The notes: generated from the letters alone by a model not told the origin. 64,000 nt of DNA from Elizabethkingia bruuniana (GCF_002024805.1 NZ_CP014337.1:1798001-1862000); one strand, 5' to 3'. Shown: positions 10,892 to 20,833, counted from the first letter of the stretch. Numbers and translations: made by a program.

Positions 10892-12388
10892 TTATTGATC
10901 TACATAATCCTGAAGACCATCTGTATTTTCTACAGGATATTTCTCTGTGAAGCAACCAAAGCAATGGTCTGAACTTCCTAAGATATCTTTCAGATTATCC
11001 ATACTAAGGAATTCTAAAGAATCTACTCCCAGATAATCTCTCAACTCGTCTTTAGACATATTAGCTGAAATAAGATCATCTTTTACAGGTGTATCAATCC
11101 CAAGGAAACATGGAGCAACAATTGGCGGAGAAACACTTCTGAAATGAATTTCTTTTACTCCGGCATCTTTAAGGATCTTTACCAGACGCTTGGAAGTTGT
11201 TCCTCTTACAATAGAATCGTCTATAATCACTACCCTCTTTCCTTTAATCTCAGAAATAATAGGGTTTAGTTTTAGATTCACAATTCTCTCACGCATTTCC
11301 TGTGTCGGAATAATGAATGACCTTCCGATGTAACGGTTTTTAATCAAAACCGGTCTGAAAGGAATGCCTGACGCCTTAGAAAATCCAATTGCTGCAGGAA
11401 CACCAGAATCTGGAACTCCGATTACCAAATCTGCTTCTACAGGAGCTTGCTCCCATATCTTCTCTCCGGATCTTTCACGAATTTCGTGAACATTAATGTT
11501 TTCCAGAGTAGTATCAGGACGTGCAAAGTAAATATATTCGAATGCACAGATTTTGTTTACGCAATCATCTTTTACCATGTAAGACTGTAATCCGTCATTT
11601 TCCGTAGTGAAAACAACTTCACCAGGCAGGATGTCTCTTACATACTGTGCCCCCATTGCATCTAATGCACAGGTTTCTGATGCTGCTACATAAGTCTGCT
11701 CATCAATAGCACCTAATACCAAAGGTCTGATACCGTTGAAATCTCTGAAAGCAAAGAATTTGTTACGGGTCATTCCTACTACGGAATAAGCACCTTCAAT
11801 ACGCTCCATTGTTGCTTTTATAGCGCCACGAAGCCCAAGATCCAGGTTCTTTTGAATAAGACGAAGAATAACTTCAGAATCAGAGGTTGCTTTGAAAACA
11901 ACACCTTCTTCTTCCAGTTCTTTTTTCAGTATTCTGGCGTTGGTCAGGTTACCGTTGTGTGCAATAGACAAAATAATCTGATCATATTCATTCTTTGCAA
12001 AGAATGGCTGATAGTTATATTTCTTTTTATCGCCGGCAGTTGTATAACGGGTATGCCCAATAACGGAATTCCCCATATAAGTTTCCGGATTTTCAATACT
12101 CTTAAAGACATCCAGTACCAAACCTTCATCCTTATAAGAATGTATTCTACCATCCTTTAGCACCGAAATACCACAAGCCTCCTGACCTCTGTGCTGCAGT
12201 GCAAATAAACCAAACTGAGAAAGAGAAAAAGTATCTATATCATGATAGGAATACATCCCCATAATACCACATTCTTCTGTAGGCTCATCAAGCATAGAAT
12301 CATCGGATTTTTTCCAGATATTTCTCTGATAAGCTCTCTTTTTAAATTGGCTTAAATAATTTTGTTTTTGAAGTTCTAAATCTTTCAT
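10892..12388 (-). CDS. purF: Amidophosphoribosyltransferase
   Basis: It catalyses the first committed step of purine synthesis: PRPP plus glutamine to 5-phosphoribosylamine. The N-terminal glutamine amidotransferase domain starts at the nucleophile Cys40 (EE-CGIMGMY), preceded by an unusually long propeptide if the ATG at 12388 is used. A shorter start at Met32 would leave an 8-residue propeptide, closer to the 11 residues of B. subtilis. LQHRGQEACGI, RYTTAG and NGNLTNA follow. The C-terminal PRTase loop VVIIDDSIVRGTTSKRLV is intact. Cysteines in ICAFEYIYFARPD, APCFLGID and DHCFGCFTE match the four ligands of the B. subtilis-type [4Fe-4S] cluster. It is 39 bp after purC. Confidence 0.97.
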   Translation of the reverse strand: MKDLELQKQNYLSQFKKRAYQRNIWKKSDDSMLDEPTEECGIMGMYSYHDIDTFSLSQFGLFALQHRGQEACGISVLKDGRIHSYKDEGLVLDVFKSIENPETYMGNSVIGHTRYTTAGDKKKYNYQPFFAKNEYDQIILSIAHNGNLTNARILKKELEEEGVVFKATSDSEVILRLIQKNLDLGLRGAIKATMERIEGAYSVVGMTRNKFFAFRDFNGIRPLVLGAIDEQTYVAASETCALDAMGAQYVRDILPGEVVFTTENDGLQSYMVKDDCVNKICAFEYIYFARPDTTLENINVHEIRERSGEKIWEQAPVEADLVIGVPDSGVPAAIGFSKASGIPFRPVLIKNRYIGRSFIIPTQEMRERIVNLKLNPIISEIKGKRVVIIDDSIVRGTTSKRLVKILKDAGVKEIHFRSVSPPIVAPCFLGIDTPVKDDLISANMSKDELRDYLGVDSLEFLSMDNLKDILGSSDHCFGCFTEKYPVENTDGLQDYVDQ

Positions 12389-12427
12389 TTTTAGCAGATC
12401 ATTTACTGATCAATCAGAGATATTTAA

Positions 12428-13150
12428 TTATTTATTCAAAGCTGTTTTCAGACGGTTGTAGATTTCTTCGTAAGCTTCGGTAACTTCACCCAAGTCTCTT
12501 CTGAAACGGTCTTTATCCAGTTTTTTCATAGTATCTTTATCCCAAAGTCTGCAAGTATCCGGGCTTATTTCGTCTGCCAAGACAATCTTACCATCCATTG
12601 TTTTACCTAACTCAATTTTAAAGTCAACAAGGATAATATTCATTTTGTCAAACAATTCTCCAAGAAGTTCGTTAATCTGTCCTGTAAGAGCATACATTTC
12701 TTTCAGCTCGTCATAAGTAGCAGCACCTAAGCAAACAGCATGGTGATCATTGATTAACGGATCTCCTAATTCGTCTTTCTTATAGCAGATATCGAAGATT
12801 GTTACCGGAGATTTCATTCCTTCTTCTAATCCTAAACGCTGTGCCATACTACCAGCAACATAGTTTCTTACGATTACTTCTAACGGAATAATATCTACTT
12901 TCTTAACCAGCTGCTCACGGTCGTTAAGTTTGCTTATGAAATGGGTTGGAATACCTTTATCATTTAAATATTCGAAGATAAGAGTCGAAATCTCGTTATT
13001 CAACTCTCCTTTCTTATCCACCTGACCTTTTTTCTGGTTATTAAAAGCAGTTGCATCGTCTTTGTAACGTACTACAACTTCTGCAGGGTTTTCAGTTGCA
13101 AAAACCTGCTTTGCTTTTCCTTCATAAAGCATTTCTTTCTTCTGACTCAT
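12428..13150 (-). CDS. purC: SAICAR synthetase (phosphoribosylaminoimidazole-succinocarboxamide synthase)
   Basis: This 240-residue enzyme uses ATP to join CAIR and aspartate into [20 protein letters not shown] at the N-terminus is the glycine-rich nucleotide loop. [36 protein letters not shown] and [31 protein letters not shown] are family signatures, the last containing metal and substrate ligands. Length is normal. It lies between the PAP2 gene and purF on the same strand with short gaps, consistent with co-transcription. Confidence 0.97.
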   Translation of the reverse strand: MSQKKEMLYEGKAKQVFATENPAEVVVRYKDDATAFNNQKKGQVDKKGELNNEISTLIFEYLNDKGIPTHFISKLNDREQLVKKVDIIPLEVIVRNYVAGSMAQRLGLEEGMKSPVTIFDICYKKDELGDPLINDHHAVCLGAATYDELKEMYALTGQINELLGELFDKMNIILVDFKIELGKTMDGKIVLADEISPDTCRLWDKDTMKKLDKDRFRRDLGEVTEAYEEIYNRLKTALNK

Positions 13151-13220
13151 AGTTTTTTTCTTTTTTAAGGAATCCGAATAACGCGGTTCCCATTTTTAAC
13201 TTCTTATTAAACTTTATTTT

Positions 13221-14195
13221 TTAAAAACTCATTTTAACACCAATAGTGTTAATTCCATATGCATTCCCTCCGATAACATCAAGAGAATACTGAGGTTTCC
13301 CATCTTCGCCACTTTTTACTTTCTTAAAGTGTCTGCGGGCAATGGACCTTCCGGAAAAGTATCCGATTAAAAGTGCCAGCGGGTAATCTGAAGCCCAATG
13401 TACTTCACTCTGCATCATCTGAAAACAAAGACCTCCTATTAGAGTATACCCTACCGGTTTTAACCATTTAACATCCGGATAGTTTGTTGTAATGACTGTA
13501 AAACCTGCCATAATCGTAGCTAAATGTCCTGAGGGCATTGCATCGTAATGAGGGGTATTCTTTCCATAAGCACTAAAACTAGGGAAAGGATTCCATGCAC
13601 CTCCGGAATTTCCGTTTTCTCTTGCGATAAACGGGCTTTCTCTACCTGTAGACCTCTTCAGCACCTGAACATAAATTCCGCTTAATGCCAAGCTTTCCAA
13701 TAATCCACTAGCAGTGGCATAAGCACGATAATCATTCTTCATTAGTCCATAGGTAAGGAAACCTGCTCCCAGTAATAATACCGTTGTCCCGTTACCAATC
13801 ATGTAAAGCCCTGCTCCTACACTTTTCGGAATAGGCCCGAACTTAGCATATTTGTTTTCCGGACTCATTCCCAGATTATCTGCCAGTTTTCGGCTGCCAT
13901 CTACAATCTGCTGATCGAACGGAACCAGTAATGCTGTAGCGGCTACTGCACCTCCCAGATACCATGCATTTCCATTCTCAATAAAACTACGATTAGTGGT
14001 CATAAAATCTTTTGGAAGATTTGTAATTGGCTCATGCCATTTAGGTCTTGGATATTCTCTAACCTCACCATTTTTAAGGATTACCTGCTGTACTTTAACT
14101 GCCGGCTCCTCTTTCTTTATACTATCCTGCTCTTGTCCATAACACTGAACTCCTAAAGACATCAACGTACAAACCCCCAATAATTTTATTCTCAT
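13221..14195 (-). CDS. PAP2-superfamily membrane phosphatase
   Basis: This 324-residue secreted or membrane protein has a signal peptide (about 1-20) and five to six hydrophobic segments. The acid phosphatase triad motifs are visible: KRSTGRESPF (about 180, a variant of K-x6-RP), MPSGHLAT (about 220) and SEVHWASDYPLA (about 262), giving the catalytic histidines. It would dephosphorylate a lipid or isoprenoid phosphate on the periplasmic side. It sits in the purine cluster, 70 bp upstream of purC and 85 bp after purL, with a terminator in the latter gap, so it may begin its own transcript. No obvious purine function. Whether the substrate is undecaprenyl pyrophosphate or phosphatidate cannot be told. 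Confidence 0.85.
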   Translation of the reverse strand: MRIKLLGVCTLMSLGVQCYGQEQDSIKKEEPAVKVQQVILKNGEVREYPRPKWHEPITNLPKDFMTTNRSFIENGNAWYLGGAVAATALLVPFDQQIVDGSRKLADNLGMSPENKYAKFGPIPKSVGAGLYMIGNGTTVLLLGAGFLTYGLMKNDYRAYATASGLLESLALSGIYVQVLKRSTGRESPFIARENGNSGGAWNPFPSFSAYGKNTPHYDAMPSGHLATIMAGFTVITTNYPDVKWLKPVGYTLIGGLCFQMMQSEVHWASDYPLALLIGYFSGRSIARRHFKKVKSGEDGKPQYSLDVIGGNAYGINTIGVKMSF

Positions 14196-14232
14196 ATAAT
14201 TCTACAGCAACAATAACTTTTTATAGTTTTAA

Positions 14233-14275
14233 AAAGCTCCCTGAAATAAAGTTACCACTATTTCAGGGGACTTTT
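14233..14275 (-). terminator. Intrinsic terminator of purL
   Basis: A long imperfect stem, left arm AAAGCTCCCTGAAATA and right arm TATTTCAGGGGACTTT with a 10-nt loop, lies 5 bp after the purL stop. On the minus strand it is followed by T-rich sequence. Confidence 0.8.
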
Positions 14276-14280
14276 AATAT

Positions 14281-17200
14281 TTAATTTTTAAAATAATCAA
14301 CTCCGTTTTTAAATATGTTATGGTAATTAGCATCCGGGATGTTCTTCATAAGACCGTTTGCAAAACGCTCTGTATGTCCCATTCTACCATATATTTTTCC
14401 GGACTTACTCGTAATACCTTCTATACCGAAAAGTGAAGCATTTGGATTATGCGGCATTCCATAAGCAATATTTCCATCCAGATCTACATATTGTGTTGCG
14501 ATCTGACCGTTTTTATATAGATTTTCTAGCTCTTCTTCAGATGCATAAAATCTTCCCTCACCATGCGAAATCGGAACAGTAAAGGTTTGACCTTTCATTC
14601 CTTTTAGCCAAGGACTATCATCATTCAGTACTTTTACATTAACCATCTGAGAAATGTGTCTTCCGATAGCATTGAAAGTTAATGTTGGAGACGTTTCATC
14701 CAAATCTCTGATCTCACCATAAGGCAGAAGTCCTGATTTTACTAAAGCCTGGAAGCCATTACAGATTCCCAATACAAGACCATCTCTTTCCAACAATCTG
14801 TGTACTGCAGACCTTATTTTTTCATTTTTCAGAACGTTTACAATAAACTTCGCAGAACCGTCCGGCTCATCACCAGCACTGAAACCTCCGGCGAAGGTTA
14901 AGATCTGAGCAGAGTCAATTTCGTTAACCCATGCATCAAGACTTTCATTCAGTTTATCATTATTCAGATTAATCAGCGGAATACTGTTTACATCTGCTCC
15001 TTCTTTTCTGAAAGCATTCAGTGTTTCATATTCACAGTTTGTTCCTGGGAATAGTGGAATAAACACTTTTGGCTTTGCTATTTTATGAGAAATAATTTCA
15101 ATTGAAGATTTATTAGTTCCGTTCAGACTTTCATCGAAAGTAACAACTTCAGCCTTTCTTTCTTCAGTAGGGAAAAGTTTTTTGAAAGTCCCTGTCCATA
15201 CTTCAAGTAAACTATCAATAGAATACTCTAAACCATTTATATTTAAAGTGTTCGAAGAATTAACCGCTCCAATTTCTTTAATCAATATATTTTCTATATT
15301 CCCTGTAGACTCTATAACAAGGCTTGCCAGATTTTTCTCTAAAAGAACTTTATCATCTGCAGAAATTTCAGCACCTAAATGGTTACCAAAACTCATTTTT
15401 GCTAAAGCAACTGCCAGACCTCCGTCTTTAACTGTCTTAACAGAAACGATGTTTCCTTTCTTAATCTCTGCATAAATGAAGTCGTAAATATTCTTTAATT
15501 CTTCATAGTTTGGCAGACCATTTTCTAATGGCTTATGCTCGTAGAAATAAAGCTTATTTCCGGCTTTCTTAAATTCAGGAGAAATAATGTCTTTCTTATT
15601 TCCGTTTGCACAAGCAAAAGAAATAAGAGTTGGCGGAACATTCAGATCCAGATAAGTTCCGGACATACTGTCTTTACCTCCGATAGCTGCCAAACCTAAA
15701 TTGATCTGAGCATTGTAAGCTCCTAAAAGTGAAGCAAATGGTTTTCCCCATTTGTCTGCTTTATCTCCTAGTTTTTCGAAGTATTCCTGGAAGCTTAATC
15801 TGATATTTTTATAATCACCTCCCATTGCTACAATCTTCCCTACAGATTCTACAACAGCATAAGCTGCTCCGATCAGGGAATTCTGTACTGAGGTTTCAGC
15901 ATCAAAGCCCCATGAAGCTAAAGATACCGTTTCCACATCCCTTGCTTCCTCAATTGGTAATGTCTGTACACTACCTTCCATTGGAGTTAACTGATGCTTA
16001 CCTCCCAATGGCATAGCTACAGTAGTACCACCTACCGAAGAATCAAACATTTCCAATAATCCTTTTTGTGAAGCTACATTTTTATCTTTTAAAGCTGCTA
16101 GGAAGTTTTCTTCATTAAACGCCTGTACTTTGTTTTCAACTTTTCTCAGGTGGTTAACCACAATATTCTGAGACTTTGCACAGCCATTGGTATCTAAAAA
16201 CTCTCTGCTAAGGTCTACAATCTTGTCTCCTTTCCAGAAAATCTGCATTCTGCCACTATCTGTTACAGTAGCAACGTGTACAGCTTTTATGTTCTCTGCT
16301 TCACAAAGTCCAATAAATTTATCTTTATCTTCTGGTGAGATAACAACGGCCATTCTCTCCTGAGATTCGGAGATTGCTAACTCAGTCCCGTTAAGACCAT
16401 CATATTTCAATGGTAAAACATCCAGATTAACTTCTAATGAATCTGCAATCTCTCCAATTGCTACAGAAACACCACCTGCTCCAAAGTCATTTGACTTTTT
16501 AATCAGTTTTGTAACTTCTGGTTTTCTGAACAATCTTTGAATTTTACGCTCCTCTACGGCGTTACCTTTCTGTACTTCAGTACTTAGGGTGTGGATACTG
16601 GTTTCATCTTGTTCTTTAGAAGAACCTGTTGCTCCACCAACACCATCACGTCCCGTTGCTCCGCCTAAAATAATAACGAAATCTCCGTTCTGAGGTTTCT
16701 CACGGCGTACCCAATCTGTAGGAACCGCTCCAACCACAAAACCAACTTCCATTCTCTTGGCTTTATAGCCTTCATCATATATCTCGTTAACCATAGTGGT
16801 TGCTAAACCAATCTGGTTACCATAAGAAGAGTATCCATTTGCTGCCTGCTTAGAAATAGTCTTTTGAGGAAGTTTCCCTGGAAGAGTTTTCTCTACAGGT
16901 TCCAAAACATCGGCTGCACCTGAAAGACGCATTGCCTGGTAAACAAATGAACGTCCGGATAAAGGGTCGCGTATAGCACCTCCTAAACAAGTAGATGCCC
17001 CACCAAATGGTTCGATCTCTGTCGGGTGATTATGTGTTTCGTTTTTGAATAATAAATACCATGGTTCTTTTTTGCCATCAAATTCTGCTTCAATTTCTAT
17101 TGTACAGGCATTGATCTCATCAGAAATAACCAGATTTTCAAGATTCCCTGTCTTCTTGAAATATTTAGCGCAAACCGTACCTAAATCCATTAAAGAGATT

Positions 17201-17973
17201 GGTTTATGTTCGCGGTTTAGTTCTTTCCTTTTTGCTAAGTAATCATTGAAAATACTCTCTAATGTTTCTTTAAACTCATCTTCGAATTTAATATCTGTGA
17301 GTGCTGTTTCGAAAGTTGTATGACGACAGTGGTCACTCCAGTAAGTATCCAGAACTTTAAGCTCCGTTTCAGTTGGATCTCTTTGTTCTGTTTTGAAGTA
17401 GTTCTGAATAAATTCCAGATCATCCAGGCCAAAAGCAAACCCATGTTCTTTATAGAAAACTGCTAACTGCTCAGCATCAAAGCTGATGAATCCATTATAA
17501 ACAGGAACCGCTTTAGGCTCAGCCTGTGTAGGAATTTCCAATTTAGAGAGATCTTTTTCTCTGGATTCTACTTTATTAATTAAAAGGTCTTTAATCTTAG
17601 GCAGATCTGCTTCAGTAACACCTTCCATTTCAATAATTTTACCACTTCTTACAGTTGCATTTTCTGCATCTGTAAGGATAGAGATACACTGCTCCGCTGA
17701 GTCAGCTCTCTGATCATACTGGCCAGGCAAAAATTCGGTAGCCAGAAAAATATTCTGTACCGGATTTTCTAAATGAAGAATATCGGTTACCGGATCTACA
17801 AACGTACTATTGGCAACTTTATTCAGGTCTTTTTCTTCCAGTCCGAAGATGTCATAAACATTGTAGACTTTTACAGATGCTATCTGTGGAAGTATCTCTT
17901 TTATTTCGTCAAAGATTTTAGGACTTTCAACATCAAAGATTCCTTTTTTCTCAACAAAAATTCTGTAATTCAT
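14281..17973 (-). CDS. purL: Phosphoribosylformylglycinamidine synthase, large single-chain form
   Basis: This 1230-residue enzyme converts FGAR to FGAM using ATP and glutamine. The order is N-terminal PurS-like domain (1-about 170), linker with the LDTYWSDHCRHTTF motif (about 210), two AIRS-like synthetase halves with FKNETHNHPTEIEPFGGAST, GGATGRDGVGGATGSS and GGKDSMSGTY, and a C-terminal class I glutaminase (about 960-1230). The glutaminase carries LGICNGFQAL with the nucleophile Cys and a distal PHNPNAS His. This is the large PurL of Gammaproteobacteria and many Bacteroidota, not the PurS/Q/L three-subunit form. It is 116 bp after purB with a terminator and two leader hairpins between. Confidence 0.97.
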   Translation of the reverse strand: MNYRIFVEKKGIFDVESPKIFDEIKEILPQIASVKVYNVYDIFGLEEKDLNKVANSTFVDPVTDILHLENPVQNIFLATEFLPGQYDQRADSAEQCISILTDAENATVRSGKIIEMEGVTEADLPKIKDLLINKVESREKDLSKLEIPTQAEPKAVPVYNGFISFDAEQLAVFYKEHGFAFGLDDLEFIQNYFKTEQRDPTETELKVLDTYWSDHCRHTTFETALTDIKFEDEFKETLESIFNDYLAKRKELNREHKPISLMDLGTVCAKYFKKTGNLENLVISDEINACTIEIEAEFDGKKEPWYLLFKNETHNHPTEIEPFGGASTCLGGAIRDPLSGRSFVYQAMRLSGAADVLEPVEKTLPGKLPQKTISKQAANGYSSYGNQIGLATTMVNEIYDEGYKAKRMEVGFVVGAVPTDWVRREKPQNGDFVIILGGATGRDGVGGATGSSKEQDETSIHTLSTEVQKGNAVEERKIQRLFRKPEVTKLIKKSNDFGAGGVSVAIGEIADSLEVNLDVLPLKYDGLNGTELAISESQERMAVVISPEDKDKFIGLCEAENIKAVHVATVTDSGRMQIFWKGDKIVDLSREFLDTNGCAKSQNIVVNHLRKVENKVQAFNEENFLAALKDKNVASQKGLLEMFDSSVGGTTVAMPLGGKHQLTPMEGSVQTLPIEEARDVETVSLASWGFDAETSVQNSLIGAAYAVVESVGKIVAMGGDYKNIRLSFQEYFEKLGDKADKWGKPFASLLGAYNAQINLGLAAIGGKDSMSGTYLDLNVPPTLISFACANGNKKDIISPEFKKAGNKLYFYEHKPLENGLPNYEELKNIYDFIYAEIKKGNIVSVKTVKDGGLAVALAKMSFGNHLGAEISADDKVLLEKNLASLVIESTGNIENILIKEIGAVNSSNTLNINGLEYSIDSLLEVWTGTFKKLFPTEERKAEVVTFDESLNGTNKSSIEIISHKIAKPKVFIPLFPGTNCEYETLNAFRKEGADVNSIPLINLNNDKLNESLDAWVNEIDSAQILTFAGGFSAGDEPDGSAKFIVNVLKNEKIRSAVHRLLERDGLVLGICNGFQALVKSGLLPYGEIRDLDETSPTLTFNAIGRHISQMVNVKVLNDDSPWLKGMKGQTFTVPISHGEGRFYASEEELENLYKNGQIATQYVDLDGNIAYGMPHNPNASLFGIEGITSKSGKIYGRMGHTERFANGLMKNIPDANYHNIFKNGVDYFKN

Positions 17974-17987
17974 AGTTGTTCATTTTT

Positions 17988-18032
17988 CACGGATCTTACT
18001 CCGTGTTATAATTAAATTGCTCTTTTGAGAGC
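17988..18032 (-). promoter_or_regulatory. Tandem hairpins in the purL leader
   Basis: CACGGA-TCTTAC-TCCGTG (17988-18005) and GCTCT-TTTG-AGAGC (18019-18032) lie 15-60 bp upstream of the purL start. Neither resembles the purine riboswitch core. They may form a leader structure controlling purL. Function unproven. Confidence 0.4.
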
Positions 18033-18060
18033 TTGTCACTTTTTAATATTATATAAACAA

Positions 18061-18087
18061 AAAATTGCAGCACAGTGCCGCAATTTT
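18061..18087 (-). terminator. Intrinsic terminator of purB
   Basis: Arms AAAATTGC and GCAATTTT with an 11-nt loop begin 3 bp after the purB stop; the minus strand continues into a T-run. Confidence 0.7.
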
Positions 18088-18089
18088 AT

Positions 18090-19517
18090 TTAAACTTTAA
18101 GTTCAGCTTCTAAACCGATAAGGTCGGAGTATTTATCCAGGATAGGCTGTGCTTCGTTCTGGATGAATTCAGAAGTCTGGATCGGAGCGAATCCGATGAA
18201 GTTCTTCGGATCTAACACTTCTGCCAGTTTTGACTTATCAAGCCTTAGCCTGTCGTCATTCATAATCCGTTCAATCAGATCATTTTCCTTACCTTCCATC
18301 TTCACTTTCTTGGAAGCTTCCATGGAATGCTGACGGATAATCTCATGGATTTCCTGTCTGTCTCCTCCGGCTTTTACTTCTTCCATAATAATGTATTCAG
18401 TAGCCATGAAAGGAAGTTCTTCCATAATATGTTTGTTGATACGGTTTTCGTATACTACCATACCATTAAGAATATTATTCCAGATAAGCAAAATCGCATC
18501 AATAGCTAAAAACGCCTGTGGAATTGTTAATCTCTTATTTGCAGAGTCATCCAATGTTCTTTCAAACCATTGAGTTGCTGCAACCATCGCAGAGCTGCTG
18601 CTTAATGACATTACATACTTCGCCAGTGCTCCGATTCTTTCAGAACGCATTGGATTTCTCTTGTAAGCCATCGCTGAAGAGCCAATCTGATCTTTTTCAA
18701 ATGGTTCCTCTACCTCTTTAAGGTTCTGCAATAATCTAAGGTCGTTTGTAAATTTATGTGCTGACTGAGCAATGTTAGATAATAGAGAAACTACTTTAGC
18801 ATCTATTTTTCTGTCATATGTTTGTCCGGAAACTCCGAAAACTTTGTCAAAACCAAAACGTTTGGACAATTCTTTATCCAGCGTTTTTACTTTTTCATAA
18901 TCTCCGTTGAAAAGTTCCAGGAAGCTTGCCGCTGTACCTGTTGTTCCTTTTACACCACGGAAACGAAGTGTTTCTAAAAAGAATTCTAATTCTTCAAAAT
19001 CAAGAATTAAACTCTGAAGCCAAAGTGTAGCTCTCTTCCCTACTGTTGTTAACTGTGCAGGCTGGAAATGTGTAAATCCTAAAGTTGGTACATCTTTGTA
19101 TTTGATAGCAAAGTCCGAAAGTCCTTTTACTACGTTTACCAATTTCTGACGAAGGATGATTAAACCATCACGCATCTGAATAAGATCGGTATTATCTCCT
19201 ACAAACGCTGAAGTTGCTCCTAAATGAATAATACCTTTTGCAGAAGGCGCCACATCTCCATATGCATGAACGTGGGCCATTACATCATGACGAAATTTCT
19301 TTTCGTACTCTGCTGCTTTGGTGTAATCGATATTGGTTTCATTTGCTTTTAGCTCTGCGATCTGCTCATCGGTAATTTCCAGACCAAGATTTTTTTCAAT
19401 TTCTGCAAGGGCTATCCAAAGCTTTCTCCAGTTCTGAAATTTGTTATCATGGGAAAAATTAAAGAGCATTTCCGCACTAGAATAACGTTCTTCCAGCGGG
19501 TTCTTGTAGGTATTCAT
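18090..19517 (-). CDS. purB: Adenylosuccinate lyase
   Basis: This 475-residue enzyme cleaves SAICAR to AICAR and adenylosuccinate to AMP, releasing fumarate. It belongs to the fumarase/aspartase superfamily. HLGATSAFVGDNTD (about 97), TLGFTHFQPAQLTTVGKR (about 155) and the flexible signature loop GSSAMAYKRNPMRSE (about 290) are clear; the loop carries the catalytic Ser. The long form of about 475 residues is that of animals and many Bacteroidota. A TATTTTTG box lies 24 bp upstream. It is the first gene of the purine block in transcription order. Confidence 0.97.
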   Translation of the reverse strand: MNTYKNPLEERYSSAEMLFNFSHDNKFQNWRKLWIALAEIEKNLGLEITDEQIAELKANETNIDYTKAAEYEKKFRHDVMAHVHAYGDVAPSAKGIIHLGATSAFVGDNTDLIQMRDGLIILRQKLVNVVKGLSDFAIKYKDVPTLGFTHFQPAQLTTVGKRATLWLQSLILDFEELEFFLETLRFRGVKGTTGTAASFLELFNGDYEKVKTLDKELSKRFGFDKVFGVSGQTYDRKIDAKVVSLLSNIAQSAHKFTNDLRLLQNLKEVEEPFEKDQIGSSAMAYKRNPMRSERIGALAKYVMSLSSSSAMVAATQWFERTLDDSANKRLTIPQAFLAIDAILLIWNNILNGMVVYENRINKHIMEELPFMATEYIIMEEVKAGGDRQEIHEIIRQHSMEASKKVKMEGKENDLIERIMNDDRLRLDKSKLAEVLDPKNFIGFAPIQTSEFIQNEAQPILDKYSDLIGLEAELKV

Positions 19518-19540
19518 TCTTTACTTTTAAATTAGAGCAA

Positions 19541-19548
19541 CAAAAATA
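19541..19548 (-). promoter_or_regulatory. Bacteroidota-type -7 box for purB
   Basis: On the minus strand TATTTTTG matches TAnnTTTG, with TTTT about 19 bp further upstream as a weak -33 element. The predicted transcript would start near 19535, about 18 nt before the ATG. Confidence 0.6.
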
Positions 19549-19584
19549 CGAATATCTTTCGCAATCTAAAAGAGCTACAGGCGT

Positions 19585-20790
19585 TTATTTTTTCGAAATC
19601 CGGAAAACCTTACCAGAGTCGGTTACAGCATAAATTTCACCATTTAATCCTTGTGCCAGGTCTCTGAAACGCTCATTTTTACCTCCCAAAAGTCGCTCCT
19701 CGCCAACCACTTTATTATTTTTTATATCTAATCTTACAATATGTTGTCCGCTAAGACACCCAATTAAAAGGTTATTTTTCCACTCAGGAATAACATTTCC
19801 GGAATAGAAAATCATTCCACTTGGTGACACTACAGGATCCCAATAATACACAGGTTGTTCCATTCCTTCTTTTTGAGTAATTCCTTCTCCTATGGTTTTT
19901 CCGTCATATTCTATTCCGTAAGTAATAATCGGCCAGCCATAATTTTTAGCAGGTTTGATCAGATTAATCTCATCTCCTCCACGCGGACCAAACTCTCCTT
20001 CCCACAGATCTCCTGTCTCCGGGTGCAAGGCCAATCCCTGTACATTTCTGTGCCCGTAGGAATATATTTCGGGACGCACATTCTGCTGACCCAGGTATGG
20101 ATTCCCGGGAGCAGGCTTCCCGTCTTTGGTGATTTTAAGTACTTTCCCTAAAGCTGAATTCAGCTGCTGAGCCTGTGGGCGTGTTACCATATCCGAACGT
20201 TCTCCGGTACTTACAAATAAATTTCCGTCTTTATCAAATATGATTCTGCCGCCATAATGTAATATACCATCATAAGCTGGTTCTGCCCTGTAAATGACCT
20301 GTGCATTTTCAACTGTTTTCTCATCATTGGCGAGTCTTCCCTTAGCTACAACTGTAGCATTTTTCCCGTCTTTTCTCTCAGAAAACACCCAATACAGCAT
20401 TCTGTTTTGCTCAAATTCAGGGTCAGCTACAATATCGAGCAAACCTCCCTGGCCGTTGGAGTTAACCTCCGGAAGGCCGGTAATTGGCTGGCTCAATTTA
20501 TTATCGCGGTCAATAATTCGTAATGTTCCAGTCTTTTCTGTAATTAATAATCTGCCGTCTTTTAGCACAATTATACCCCAAGGCTTTGACAAACCTTTTG
20601 CAATTTCTTCAACATTAATAGGTGTGGAGGTTGTTATTCCCTGAATTCTTGTTTGCCCTTCAAAGGCAGGTTTATAATTTGTATTGGGAGCTTCAGTCTC
20701 CACACTTTTACCAGGAGCCACCGTATCGTGTAGCTTTTCCTGGCATCCTGCCGTAACGGACAATACTGATGCTAAAATTATTGCTTTCAT
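19585..20790 (-). CDS. PQQ-dependent aldose sugar dehydrogenase-like lipoprotein
   Basis: This 401-residue lipoprotein (lipobox TAGC, Cys16) belongs to the soluble glucose dehydrogenase/YliI family, six-bladed beta-propellers that oxidise sugars with PQQ. LSKPWGIIVLKDGRLLITEK starts the propeller at about residue 68. ILHYGGRIIFDKDG (about 178) carries the expected catalytic histidine, and SYGHRNVQGLALHPETGDLWEGEFGPRGGDEINLI (in two stretches, about 247-280) is typical of the family. It would sit in the periplasm or outer membrane, passing electrons to a quinone or cytochrome. No PQQ synthesis genes are nearby, so cofactor may be scavenged. The preceding gap carries a hairpin belonging to the next gene. 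Confidence 0.88.
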   Translation of the reverse strand: MKAIILASVLSVTAGCQEKLHDTVAPGKSVETEAPNTNYKPAFEGQTRIQGITTSTPINVEEIAKGLSKPWGIIVLKDGRLLITEKTGTLRIIDRDNKLSQPITGLPEVNSNGQGGLLDIVADPEFEQNRMLYWVFSERKDGKNATVVAKGRLANDEKTVENAQVIYRAEPAYDGILHYGGRIIFDKDGNLFVSTGERSDMVTRPQAQQLNSALGKVLKITKDGKPAPGNPYLGQQNVRPEIYSYGHRNVQGLALHPETGDLWEGEFGPRGGDEINLIKPAKNYGWPIITYGIEYDGKTIGEGITQKEGMEQPVYYWDPVVSPSGMIFYSGNVIPEWKNNLLIGCLSGQHIVRLDIKNNKVVGEERLLGGKNERFRDLAQGLNGEIYAVTDSGKVFRISKK

Positions 20791-20833
20791 AATAATATAT
20801 AGGTTTGGATTCCATAAAGATACAAAATAAAAA

